This document shows, one piece after another, positions 7,877 through 15,294 of a stretch of DNA of 64,000 nucleotides. The stretch is taken from NCBI RefSeq assembly GCF_014202505.1, contig NZ_JACHGW010000004.1, positions 124,001 to 188,000 of the forward strand. The letters run 5' to 3'. The notes beneath the pieces are model-generated. The model did not search any database and was not told the origin of the DNA. It was given only the letters and a program-made list of their open reading frames with translations. A program made the translations under genes and the position numbers. Source of the stretch: Armatimonas rosea. Lineage in GTDB: Bacteria > Armatimonadota > Armatimonadia > Armatimonadales > Armatimonadaceae. Numbering within the stretch: position 1 is the stretch's first letter; each line of letters opens with the position of its first letter.

Positions 7877-9454
7877 TCAGCGGTCGTCGTCGGGGCTCCC
7901 CTGCGGCTCCGCAAAGGCCAGGAGCGAGACAACCGCGACCCGCCGCGCCTCCTGCGCGGCGGCAAGCGCACCGCGTGGGTCGGCTCCAAAGGTGAGGAGG
8001 CGTTGCACCGCCGGGACATCTCCATCGCGGGCCGCAAGGACGAGCGCAGTGTCTCCCTGGGCATCCGTCAGGTCAAGCTCTGCGCCGCAGAGGAGAAGGA
8101 AGCGCAGGGCTTCGTCGCCATGCACCGCCGCTTCGTAGAGCGCCACCGTATCGGCGCGTGTGTGCTCAAGCCGCGCTTGCTGGAGGGGAAGCGCATCGGG
8201 CACCTCGCCAAGCAGAGCGCGCAGCTCCTCCGACGAAACATGCCGCAGGAGGCTCGGATCGGCACCCCGGGCCAGGAGCAGCCGTGCCAGCTCCGGCTGG
8301 TCGGTGAGTACGGCGACATCCAGTGGGGTTCCCAAGACAGCAGTCCCGGCATTGGGCGAGGCCCCCACGGTGAGCAAGCGCTCGACCAGCTCGGCGCGGC
8401 CCCTTGCAATCGCACCCATCAGGGGAGTCTCCTGACCGGAGATTGGTGCATCGAGGAGTGTGCCGGGACGCGGCCACAGCTCGGCGGTGCGCGCGGCATC
8501 CCCCATCGCAATCGCTTCCAGAAAGCCGACTGTCGCCCCGGCCTGGGTCAGCAGCGTCGTGATCCGCAGGTTCTCCGCAGTCAGTGCGATCAGCAGCGGC
8601 GTGTGCCCAAAGGCATTGCGCCCATTGAGCAGGCTTCCCTCGTCGAGGAGCTCCGCGACCAGCTTGGGGTTGCCTCCCTCAGCAGCCGCATGGAGGAGGG
8701 TGTCGTCGGTGCGGCCCCGGAGTCCGAGATAATCGGAGCGGTCATCGGCCGGGACAAGTGCCTTCCAGAGTCGCTCGTCACCGGCGCGCAGGGCGCGGTG
8801 GAGGACCGTATCATGGTCGCCAGCGCGCTCGTCAGGCCGGGCTCCCGCCTCCAGGAGGAGTGGAAGCGTATGGGAAGCGCTTCGGCCCTGGACATAGAAG
8901 ATCGGCGTGTGCCCCCACCTGTCCCGCGCGTGCACCGATGCCCCCGCTCGCAAGAGCCGCTCGGTCAGGTCAGCGTCTCCCTGGCGAACCGCCCACATCA
9001 GCGGGGTGGGCCGATCACTCTCCCCCTCACCGTCGGGTCGGGCACCATGGCTCAGGAGCAGTGCCACGAGAGCGAGGTCTCCCCGTCGAATCGCCAGGTG
9101 GAGCGGCCCGATCCCCCGCTCATCCCGACAGTCAGGGTCGGCTCCGTGTGCGAGCAGGCGCTCCGCGATCTCCCCTCGGTGCTCGTCCACAGCCCACCAG
9201 AGCGCGGTTCGGCCCCACGGGTCTCGGGCATTGATGGGGGCATGGCTCTCCAGAAAACGCTTGACGATTCGGGCGTAGCCCAGCGCCGACGCGCCCCAGA
9301 GGGTTGTCCAGTCGTGGGGGCAGAAGCGGGCGGGGGCGGCGCTGTTCTGGATCGGAGCGGGAGCGTAGCGCCCCATCCGAAGCATGTCCTCCCGCACATC
9401 GCGGTGCTGGCGAAGTTTCCCCACCCGCCGGGCTCGCTTCCAGGAGAAGGCCAT
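7877..9454 (-). CDS. Ankyrin-repeat protein
   Basis: 525 residues made almost entirely of ankyrin repeats of about 33 residues (GxTPLxxAxxxGxxxxVxxLLxxGAxP pattern), at least ten, starting near residue 55. There is no signal peptide, membrane segment or catalytic domain. Ankyrin arrays bind proteins; the target is unknown. The start MAFSWKRARR (9454) is chosen because TATACT lies 6 bases upstream; the in-frame extension to 9538 would cross that box. The gene stands alone, divergent from the VOC unit. Confidence 0.82.
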   Translation of the reverse strand: MAFSWKRARRVGKLRQHRDVREDMLRMGRYAPAPIQNSAAPARFCPHDWTTLWGASALGYARIVKRFLESHAPINARDPWGRTALWWAVDEHRGEIAERLLAHGADPDCRDERGIGPLHLAIRRGDLALVALLLSHGARPDGEGESDRPTPLMWAVRQGDADLTERLLRAGASVHARDRWGHTPIFYVQGRSASHTLPLLLEAGARPDERAGDHDTVLHRALRAGDERLWKALVPADDRSDYLGLRGRTDDTLLHAAAEGGNPKLVAELLDEGSLLNGRNAFGHTPLLIALTAENLRITTLLTQAGATVGFLEAIAMGDAARTAELWPRPGTLLDAPISGQETPLMGAIARGRAELVERLLTVGASPNAGTAVLGTPLDVAVLTDQPELARLLLARGADPSLLRHVSSEELRALLGEVPDALPLQQARLEHTRADTVALYEAAVHGDEALRFLLLCGAELDLTDAQGDTALVLAARDGDVPAVQRLLTFGADPRGALAAAQEARRVAVVSLLAFAEPQGSPDDDR

Positions 9455-9460
9455 TTGCCT

Positions 9461-9466
9461 AGTATA
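9461..9466 (-). promoter_or_regulatory. -10 box TATACT of the ankyrin gene
   Basis: Read on the minus strand, TATACT ends 6 bases before ATG 9454. Confidence 0.55.
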
Positions 9467-9517
9467 CGCCTTTCTTCCCCGCAGGGTTCCTGTTTGCTTT
9501 TTGTTTCCGGCCTCTGG

Positions 9518-9523
9518 TATAGT
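9518..9523 (+). promoter_or_regulatory. -10 box TATAGT of the leader peptide/VOC unit
   Basis: TATAGT ends 6 bases before ATG 9530; a weak -35 (TTGCTT, 9494-9499) lies 18 bases upstream. Transcription should begin at about the first codon of the leader peptide. Confidence 0.55.
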
Positions 9524-9529
9524 GCGACC

Positions 9530-9595
9530 ATGAAGCAAAAAAGCGTTTGTATCTGCCGTCCTATTGGCGCACTAAAGGAGAAGTCATTTAAATGA
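9530..9595 (+). CDS. 21-residue putative leader peptide
   Basis: ATG 9530 opens a 21-codon frame (MKQKSVCICRPIGALKEKSF and one final Lys) whose stop TGA overlaps the ATG of the next gene as ATGA. It starts 6 bases after a -10 box, so it would be translated leaderless, while the VOC gene has an internal Shine-Dalgarno, AAGGAG at 9575-9580. The peptide has two Cys and five Lys. It may couple translation of the VOC gene or sense something through its codons. It is also possible that only the VOC gene is real and this is its untranslated leader. Confidence 0.45.
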   Translation: MKQKSVCICRPIGALKEKSFK

Positions 9596-9954
9596 ACCTG
9601 ACTCCCGTCGAGATAAAAGCCTTTATCCCCGCGCAGGACTTTGCCCTCTCCAAGGCATTCTATGAGGCAGTCGGCTTTACGGTTGGCTACAGCGATGACG
9701 ACCTTGCGTACATGGTCTGTGGAAACACCAGTTTTCTGCTCCAAAACGGCTACGTCAAGGAGCTCGCAGAGAACCTGGCGATGCACTTGCTCGTGGAGAG
9801 TGTCGACGACTGGCATGCGCACCTGAGCGAACAAAAGCTTGCGGAGCGCTTTGGCACTCAGCTCGGTGCGCTGGTCGATCAGCCCTGGGCGATGCGGGAC
9901 TTCGTTTTCCGGGACCCAAGCGGCGTCCACTGGACAATCGCCCAGAACACCTAA
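9592..9954 (+). CDS. VOC (glyoxalase/bleomycin-resistance) family protein
   Basis: 120 residues with the VOC beta-alpha-beta-beta-beta fold pattern: an ALSKAFYEAVGF start, a central MHLLVESVDDWHAHL repeat and the terminal VFRDPSGVHWTIAQ. The family includes glyoxalase I, dioxygenases and drug-binding proteins; single-domain members like this one dimerise. The usual metal ligands are only partly present, so it may be non-catalytic. It follows the 21-codon leader with an ATGA overlap and a good Shine-Dalgarno. Confidence 0.78.
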   Translation: MNLTPVEIKAFIPAQDFALSKAFYEAVGFTVGYSDDDLAYMVCGNTSFLLQNGYVKELAENLAMHLLVESVDDWHAHLSEQKLAERFGTQLGALVDQPWAMRDFVFRDPSGVHWTIAQNT

Positions 9955-9962
9955 AAAGTCAG

Positions 9963-9992
9963 CGAGCCGGAGCGCAGGTGCGCTCCGGCTCG
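9963..9992 (-). terminator. Terminator of the TlpA-like thioredoxin gene
   Basis: A 14-bp perfect stem (CGAGCCGGAGCGCA with its complement around GG) lies between convergent genes. On the minus strand it is followed by CTGACTTTTTAGG, a T-run, so it serves mainly the minus-strand gene. The plus-strand side has no T-run. Confidence 0.7.
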
Positions 9993-10013
9993 GGAAGCCA
10001 ACCCAAACAGAGA

Positions 10014-11003
10014 CTAGCCCTTGCTCTTGTAGAGGTCGAGGCGCTCTTGCATCTCTTTCTTGGTGGCGGCATCGACTCCGGCGGGGAGTTTGCTCAGCGC
10101 CTTGATCTGGAGCGCGAGCGCTTCCTTGACATTGCCGGCCTTGTAGTGCACGAAGGCCAGGGTATCGAGGATCATGCCATCGTTGCCCTTGGTCAGATCG
10201 ACCGCTTTCTGGGCCAGGGGCAGAGTCTTGTCCTTCAGCTTGGCGAGCTGCTCAGGGACAGGCTGCTTGCCCTCCGCGATCATCCAGGCGATCTGATTGA
10301 GCGACTGTGCCACCTGCGGTCCCAGCGCCGGGGTATCCGCGACTGCCTGATCGAGAAGCTTAAACGCCTCGTCGAGGTTGCCCTCCAGCATGAGCGGGTT
10401 GAACTTCTGCGCAAACGACTGCATCTTCTTCTCCGCCGCCTGCTCCGCGTCCATGCGCTTCTTCTCGGCCGCGAGGTCCCATTTACCCGCCGTAATCTTG
10501 GTGAGCGGCTCCTCCATCTCCATCGGGTGCCCGATCCAGGCTACCTTGCCCGCCTTGTCGATAATAAAGGCGGTCGGGATTCCGTTCTGGCCGGCGGCAT
10601 CCATCCAGTTGGTACTCATAAAGCCACGCTGGGACGCCGTGTCAATGGCGACATTGTAGTTCATCTTCGCCCCCATGTCCTTGACGAACTTGGCGACCTT
10701 GGCCTGGTAGTCCGGGCTTCCCTCGTTGATGCTCACCCCCAGAAAGTCCGCCTTGCTCTGGAACTTCTTTGCCAGCTCGGTCAGGTGCGGGATGCTCACT
10801 TTACACGGGCCACACCAGGTCGCCCAGAACTCCACCACATGGACCTTCCCCTTAGCCAGCGACGTGACCGGGGTGCCCTTGACCCACTTGCTGAGCTTGA
10901 GCGCGGGAGCAGCATCCCCCAGCTTTAGCTCCGCATGGGCCGAAGAGACCAGTGAAAACGCCAGCGCCATGGTCAGAGCCGGCGCGACAAACGAGAAACG
11001 CAT
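10014..11003 (-). CDS. TlpA-like thioredoxin-fold protein, exported
   Basis: 329 residues. A signal peptide (MRFSFVAPALTMALAFSLV, cleavage near AHA) is followed by a redoxin/TlpA domain with the WCGPC active site in EFWATWCGPCKVSIPHL and the cis-Pro region NGIPTAFIID. The C-terminal 130 residues are helical with TPR-like character (LNQIAWMIAEGK, AFVHYKAGNVKEAL). It likely reduces disulphides in the periplasm. The start at 11003 has a purine-rich AAGGAAAGGAAA Shine-Dalgarno region, so this gene is leadered. Confidence 0.85.
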   Translation of the reverse strand: MRFSFVAPALTMALAFSLVSSAHAELKLGDAAPALKLSKWVKGTPVTSLAKGKVHVVEFWATWCGPCKVSIPHLTELAKKFQSKADFLGVSINEGSPDYQAKVAKFVKDMGAKMNYNVAIDTASQRGFMSTNWMDAAGQNGIPTAFIIDKAGKVAWIGHPMEMEEPLTKITAGKWDLAAEKKRMDAEQAAEKKMQSFAQKFNPLMLEGNLDEAFKLLDQAVADTPALGPQVAQSLNQIAWMIAEGKQPVPEQLAKLKDKTLPLAQKAVDLTKGNDGMILDTLAFVHYKAGNVKEALALQIKALSKLPAGVDAATKKEMQERLDLYKSKG

Positions 11004-11028
11004 AGTTGAAGTTTCCTTTCCTTCGCTT

Positions 11029-11034
11029 ATTGTA
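11029..11034 (-). promoter_or_regulatory. -10 box TACAAT of the TlpA-like gene
   Basis: TACAAT on the minus strand lies 25 bases before ATG 11003, leaving a short leader that carries the Shine-Dalgarno. Confidence 0.4.
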
Positions 11035-11071
11035 CGGCACGCTTGCCCTCGCTGTTCCCAAGCCACTGTCC

Positions 11072-11077
11072 GATAAT
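11072..11077 (+). promoter_or_regulatory. -10 box GATAAT of the acyltransferase gene
   Basis: GATAAT ends 9 bases before ATG 11087; no Shine-Dalgarno is seen. Confidence 0.4.
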
Positions 11078-11086
11078 GAAGCCAGT

Positions 11087-12214
11087 ATGACCACCACGGA
11101 GCCGCAGAAACACTATCCTTTTGTCGATGGCATTCGTGGCTTGACGGCATTTTATGTGGTTTTGAACCATATCTGGACCCGGTTTGTCGCGACCGCCGAG
11201 GCGAGCAGCCTTCCCCCGTGGTTCCACCTACTCAAGTTTGGCCACGCCGCCGTGGCGATCTTTATTGTTCTCTCCGGTTTCTGCCTGATGCTCCCCATTG
11301 CCCAGCGCGACGGCTTGGCGCTCGTGGGGGGCGAGGGGGGCTTCCTTCTACGCCGTGCCCGCCGGATCCTCCCTGCCTACTATGCCGCGATGGCCCTCAG
11401 CCTTCTGCTAGGGATTGTGTGGCCTGTGATCCTACCTCCCCACTCCCGGGAGTGGGAGAGCCTGGTCGGGCATGTGCTCCTTGTCCAGAACTGGACCCCA
11501 CGCTGGTCGATCGCCATCAATGGGCCGTTCTGGAGTATCGCGCTGGAGTGGCAGATCTACTTTGTCTTTGCGCTCCTCTTGCTCCCGGTGCGCCGGTCGT
11601 GGGGTAGGCTCGCGGTGGTGGCCGTAGCCGGTCTAGTCGTGGCAGTGGCCATGCTCTTGCGCCTCGGTGGGACAAGCCCGTGGTTCTTGCTTCTGTTTGT
11701 GCAGGGCATGCTCGCGGCGGAGTGGCTCGCCCGCCCACCGCTGCTCTCGACCACTGCACTGTCCGTGATTGCCAGCGTGCTGGTGCTCCTCTCGGGCGGC
11801 GCTGAGATCACGATCTGGCGCGATAGCTTCCCCTGGCCGCGGCTTGCTTGGCAGGGGCACGTGCTCCTGATCTCGCTCGACCTGCTCCTGGGAAGCGCGA
11901 CCGTCGCCGTACTGCTTCTCGGTGCGCGTAGGGTGCAGTCGGTCCCCTTTCGTGGGCTCTTCACGCTCCTGGGTAGCCGCTACCTCGTCCTTTTGGGGAG
12001 CTTTTCCTACAGTATCTATCTGCTCCACGATCCCCTCCTTGCCTTAGGCCTTACGGCGGCGATCCCCCTGATTGTCGCGGCCCCGATGCAGGCCTTTCCC
12101 TTTGTGCTCTGTACGGTCCTTCCCGTGACCCTGGGGCTCTGCTGGCTCTTCCATCTCGCGTTTGAGCGGCCTTTTCTACGGCGCACGCCGGGAGTGCCCA
12201 AGCAGGTACAATAG
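11087..12214 (+). CDS. Acyltransferase family 3 membrane protein (OafA/YrhL-like)
   Basis: 375 residues with about ten hydrophobic segments and the acyltransferase-3 signature: YPFVDGIRGLTAFYVVLNHIW near the N-terminus (with the conserved His) and LRRARRILPAYYAA. These inner-membrane enzymes O-acylate surface polysaccharides, lipids or peptidoglycan. No dedicated glycan cluster is next to it, so the target is unknown. An in-frame extension to 11006 is unlikely because it runs back through the promoter region shared with the divergent thioredoxin gene. The stop overlaps the -10 box of the following gene. Confidence 0.82.
   Translation: MTTTEPQKHYPFVDGIRGLTAFYVVLNHIWTRFVATAEASSLPPWFHLLKFGHAAVAIFIVLSGFCLMLPIAQRDGLALVGGEGGFLLRRARRILPAYYAAMALSLLLGIVWPVILPPHSREWESLVGHVLLVQNWTPRWSIAINGPFWSIALEWQIYFVFALLLLPVRRSWGRLAVVAVAGLVVAVAMLLRLGGTSPWFLLLFVQGMLAAEWLARPPLLSTTALSVIASVLVLLSGGAEITIWRDSFPWPRLAWQGHVLLISLDLLLGSATVAVLLLGARRVQSVPFRGLFTLLGSRYLVLLGSFSYSIYLLHDPLLALGLTAAIPLIVAAPMQAFPFVLCTVLPVTLGLCWLFHLAFERPFLRRTPGVPKQVQ
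12207..12212 (+). promoter_or_regulatory. -10 box TACAAT of the D-aminoacylase gene
   Basis: TACAAT ends 7 bases before GTG 12220 and overlaps the last codons of the acyltransferase gene. Confidence 0.5.
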
Positions 12215-12219
12215 CGCCT

Positions 12220-13809
12220 GTGACCCTCCCCTTCGATCTGATTCTCTCTGGTGGTTTAGTCGCGGATGGCCTAGGCTCTCCGCTTGTCCGTGCCGATATC
12301 GGCATTGTTGGTGACAGAATTACGGCAATCGGCGAGCTCGGCGCGCGCGAGACCCGCCAGACACTCGATGTCACGGGGCAGGTTGTCTCCCCCGGCTTTA
12401 TCGATATCCACACCCACTCCGATGTCTCGGTGCTCTTTACCCCTGGGATGGAGTCGTCACTAGCCCAAGGCGTGACCAGCGAGGTGGTCGGGAACTGTGG
12501 AATCTCCCTTGGGCTCGCGACCTCCGCCCCCGAGTTCTCTTTGGAGCGCCGCTGGCTGGAGCAGGCCGGAGGTGCCCTTAGCTGGAGTGATCTGGGCGGC
12601 TTTCTCCAGCGCGTCGAGGAGAGCGGGATGGCGATCAATGTCACCACCCTCGCGGGGCACGGGAGCCTACGGAAGCGTGTCATGGGTATGGACCAGCGCG
12701 CGCCCTCGGAGACCGAGCTCCGGGCGATGCAGCACGAGCTAGAGCGTGCCCTCGATGCCGGCGCGATCGGGCTATCGTCGGGGCTGGAGTATGTCCCGGG
12801 CAGCTACGCCGACGTGGCGGAGCTCACCGCACTCGCGAAGGTCGTGGCTGCGGCCGAGGGGTTCTACGCCACCCATCTCCGCGATGAAGGCGATCTCCTG
12901 GAGGAGTCGGTCGCAGAGGCGATCGCGGTCGCGGAGGGAGCAGGGCTACCGCTCCAGCTCTCGCACCACAAGGCCGAGCGCCGGCGCAACTGGGGTAAAG
13001 TGCTCTCCACACTTGCCCAGGTGGACGCTGCCCAGGCGCGGGGGGTGGATATCCTCCTCGACCAGTATCCCTACACCGCCTACCAGACCAGCCTCGCGGT
13101 GATCGCCCTCCCGACCTGGGCGAATGCGGGCAACCCGGAGGACCTTGCGGTCAAGCTCCGGGACCCCGACCTCCGCGCTCGCGCCCGCGAGTGGATGGGC
13201 GAGCTAGAGCGCTCGGGGGGAATCTCCTGGGACTCCGTTGAGATCGCCTCCTGCCCGACCGCAGCGTTCGTGGGAAAGAGCATCACGCACCTCGCCGCCG
13301 AAGCCGCCTGCGACCCGCGTGACTTTATCCTCTCGCTCCTCTCGGAGGGCACAGGCTGGGTAAGCGCCGCCCACTTCGCCATGAGTGAGCAAGATGTCGC
13401 CCATGTCCTCTCCGATCCCCGGGTCATGATCGGCTCGGACTCCGTGGCGATGAACCCCCATGCGCCCTCTGCCGAGGCCCATCGGCCGCACCCGCGCTCC
13501 TACGGCACCTTTGCCCGAATCCTGGAGCGCTATGTCAAGGAGAAGGGCCTGCTCTCTCTGCCTGAGGCGCTCCGGCGCATGACCAGCCTCCCGGCCCAGC
13601 GCCTGGGATGGACCAACCGGGGGCGACTCGTACCGGGGGCAATCGCCGATATTACCGTGTTCTCCCCCACGGCGATCCAGGAAAACGCGACCTTTGTCGC
13701 CCCCCATGCGCTCGCCACGGGCGTTCGTGTCGTCCTGGTTTCTGGGGAGATCACCTGGCGAGATGGTGTCCCGACGGGCGCACGGGCCGGTAAGGTGATC
13801 CGAAGATAG
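12220..13809 (+). CDS. N-acyl-D-amino-acid deacylase (D-aminoacylase family)
   Basis: 529 residues of the amidohydrolase superfamily. Metal-site motifs are FIDIHTHSDVS (HxH), VVGNCGISL (Cys ligand of D-aminoacylases), the THLRDEGD block, LQLSHHKAE and MIGSDSVAM (catalytic Asp). The ends carry the usual composite beta-sandwich (DLILSGGLVADG and LVPGAIADITVF). The enzyme hydrolyses N-acyl-D-amino acids, perhaps in recycling D-amino acids from peptidoglycan. It starts at GTG with a -10 box just upstream. Confidence 0.87.
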   Translation: MTLPFDLILSGGLVADGLGSPLVRADIGIVGDRITAIGELGARETRQTLDVTGQVVSPGFIDIHTHSDVSVLFTPGMESSLAQGVTSEVVGNCGISLGLATSAPEFSLERRWLEQAGGALSWSDLGGFLQRVEESGMAINVTTLAGHGSLRKRVMGMDQRAPSETELRAMQHELERALDAGAIGLSSGLEYVPGSYADVAELTALAKVVAAAEGFYATHLRDEGDLLEESVAEAIAVAEGAGLPLQLSHHKAERRRNWGKVLSTLAQVDAAQARGVDILLDQYPYTAYQTSLAVIALPTWANAGNPEDLAVKLRDPDLRARAREWMGELERSGGISWDSVEIASCPTAAFVGKSITHLAAEAACDPRDFILSLLSEGTGWVSAAHFAMSEQDVAHVLSDPRVMIGSDSVAMNPHAPSAEAHRPHPRSYGTFARILERYVKEKGLLSLPEALRRMTSLPAQRLGWTNRGRLVPGAIADITVFSPTAIQENATFVAPHALATGVRVVLVSGEITWRDGVPTGARAGKVIRR

Positions 13810-13866
13810 AGAAACACACTATATTCCTGTCGGTTTTTCGTAAGATTACCGATATAGAGAAAGTAA

Positions 13867-14223
13867 GTGAACGGTACGTATGGTACAAAATCCTGCTCTC
13901 GTTGCGGCCATATCAATGAGTCCCATCGGCTCACCTGTCGGCAGTGTAGCCTTGCCCTGACAGCAGGGTCGGTTGATGTTATGCCTGGCGGGGCGAGCGC
14001 AGCTCCGTGGTACACCACCGCAAAAAGTACCGTTCCCATCGTCATCTGCTCCCTGATCGTCTTGTTCACGATGACCGTGATCGGGATCAACGCGGCCTTC
14101 AAGCACGATAAAGTGCGCCAGCATACGCTACAACAGATTAAGATCAAGGCGGAACAAGAAAGAGCCAAGAAGGCAGCCGCTGCAAAAGCAAAACGAAGAT
14201 CTAGCTCGTCGCGGAGGAGATAG
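13867..14223 (+). CDS. Small zinc-ribbon membrane protein
   Basis: 118 residues. The N-terminus has a zinc-ribbon motif, CSRCGHINESHRLTCRQC (two CxxC pairs). One transmembrane helix follows (about 52-74, VPIVICSLIVLFTMTVIGI) and then a Lys/Arg/Ser-rich tail (AKAKRRSSSSRRR). The basic tail probably faces the cytoplasm with the ribbon on the other side or folded near the membrane. No function is known. The start is GTG; TATAGA at 13853-13858 lies 8 bases upstream as a weak -10 candidate. Confidence 0.65.
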   Translation: MNGTYGTKSCSRCGHINESHRLTCRQCSLALTAGSVDVMPGGASAAPWYTTAKSTVPIVICSLIVLFTMTVIGINAAFKHDKVRQHTLQQIKIKAEQERAKKAAAAKAKRRSSSSRRR

Positions 14224-14239
14224 GTTTGCGGAGGGGAAG

Positions 14240-14310
14240 AGCGGGCGGGGGGAATCGAACCCCCGTTATCTGCTTGGAAGGCAGGAGCTTTACCATTAAG
14301 CTACGCCCGC
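14240..14310 (-). tRNA. tRNA-Gly (anticodon TCC)
   Basis: Read on the minus strand it folds as a cloverleaf: acceptor GCGGGCG/CGCCCGC, D arm GCTT/AAGC, anticodon loop CTTCCAA, and T arm GGGGG TTCGATT CCCCC. The 3' CCA is not encoded. Confidence 0.93.
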
Positions 14311-14339
14311 AAACTGGGTGCGTCCTCGTCTTGTTGGTA

Positions 14340-14413
14340 TCGGGGCGACAGGATTCGAACCTGCGACCTCAACATCCCAAATGTCGCGCTCTACCAAGCT
14401 GAGCCACGCCCCG
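14340..14413 (-). tRNA. tRNA-Pro (anticodon TGG)
   Basis: Minus-strand cloverleaf with acceptor CGGGGCG/CGCCCCG, anticodon loop TTTGGGA and T loop TTCGAAT. CCA is not encoded. It lies 29 bases from the tRNA-Gly on the same strand, likely one transcript. Confidence 0.93.
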
Positions 14414-14453
14414 ACGAGGTGCGAAGAGTAGTATACCGCCTTTTCGAGATTTA

Positions 14454-15281
14454 TCAAGCGCGGGGATGGCTTGCGCGGTAGGCACGCCGAAGATTTTCTG
14501 TGGCGACATGCGTGTAGATCTGGGTCGTCGCAATCCGGGCATGCCCCAGGAGCTCCTGGATCACCCGCAGGTCGGCACCGTGGTTTAGGAGATGGGTAGC
14601 AAAGCTATGCCGAAGCCAGTGTGGCGACGGGCGGTCGCCGAGCCCCGCGGCCATGACATTGTCCTTCACGGCCCGCCAGAGGGTCGTGCGGCCCGCTCCC
14701 CCAAAGACCCGGTCCGTGGGCTTGGCTCGCTCGGGCCGAAGGCGTGCCAGGCTCTCAAAGACGACGGCAGCCAGGGGCACCTGGCGCTCTTTATCTCCCT
14801 TGCCCCGCACCAAGAGCGTGCCCCGCTCCTCGCTCACATCCCCCCAGCACAGCCCGACTGCCTCAGAGAGACGCAGTCCCCCCGCGTAGAGCAGCTCCAA
14901 CAGTGCTGCATCACGCTGCCCCTGCGGGGTCGTCCGGTCCGGGACGCGAAGCAGGGCGAGGAGCTGCTCGGTAGTCAGTGTATGGGGGAGCTTGCGCTCA
15001 GGGCGTGTCGGGGTGTCGATTCCCAGAACGGGGTTGCTCTCCAGGACCCCCTCTCGTGCAAGAAAGCGGCAGTACGACGAGAGCGCGGCGCGTTTGCGGG
15101 CGACACTGGCCCCAGCCCGCCCCTGTCTCTGGAGCTGTGCCAGGTACTGCTCGATCCCACTAGAGGTTAAGGGCAGACCGGTGCTCTCCCACTGCGCCAG
15201 ATCCCGCTGGTAGGCAAGCAGGGTGTTCTCCGCAAGGCCACGCTCGGCACGCAGGTAGGCAAGGAAGGACTCGACACTCAC
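14454..15281 (-). CDS. Tyrosine recombinase of the XerC/XerD type
   Basis: 275 residues: an N-terminal SAM-like core-binding domain and a catalytic domain with all active-site residues, Arg in GGLRLSEA, Lys in GKGDKER, HxxR in HWLRHSFATH, His in LLGHARI and Tyr in TQIYTHV. The length and sequence fit XerC/XerD, which resolve chromosome dimers at dif; XerC versus XerD cannot be decided. GTG 15281 is chosen because TAGACT lies 7 bases upstream; an in-frame start at 15305 would overlap the previous gene. It sits next to tRNA genes but with no sign of an integrated element. Confidence 0.85.
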   Translation of the reverse strand: MSVESFLAYLRAERGLAENTLLAYQRDLAQWESTGLPLTSSGIEQYLAQLQRQGRAGASVARKRAALSSYCRFLAREGVLESNPVLGIDTPTRPERKLPHTLTTEQLLALLRVPDRTTPQGQRDAALLELLYAGGLRLSEAVGLCWGDVSEERGTLLVRGKGDKERQVPLAAVVFESLARLRPERAKPTDRVFGGAGRTTLWRAVKDNVMAAGLGDRPSPHWLRHSFATHLLNHGADLRVIQELLGHARIATTQIYTHVATENLRRAYRASHPRA

Positions 15282-15288
15282 GCGATGC

Positions 15289-15294
15289 AGTCTA
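15289..15294 (-). promoter_or_regulatory. -10 box TAGACT of the Xer gene
   Basis: Minus-strand TAGACT ends 7 bases before GTG 15281 and lies over the end of the DUF2723 gene. Confidence 0.4.

Noticed and set aside
8003-9595. A long plus-strand frame opposite the ankyrin gene that runs into the leader peptide
   Set aside because: The ankyrin repeats are unmistakable; only the last 21 codons, after the -10 box at 9518, are considered as the leader peptide.
14240-15281. An integrated element next to tRNA-Gly/tRNA-Pro and the tyrosine recombinase
   Set aside because: The recombinase is a XerC/XerD-type chromosomal enzyme, and there is no duplicated tRNA end, excisionase or phage gene nearby.
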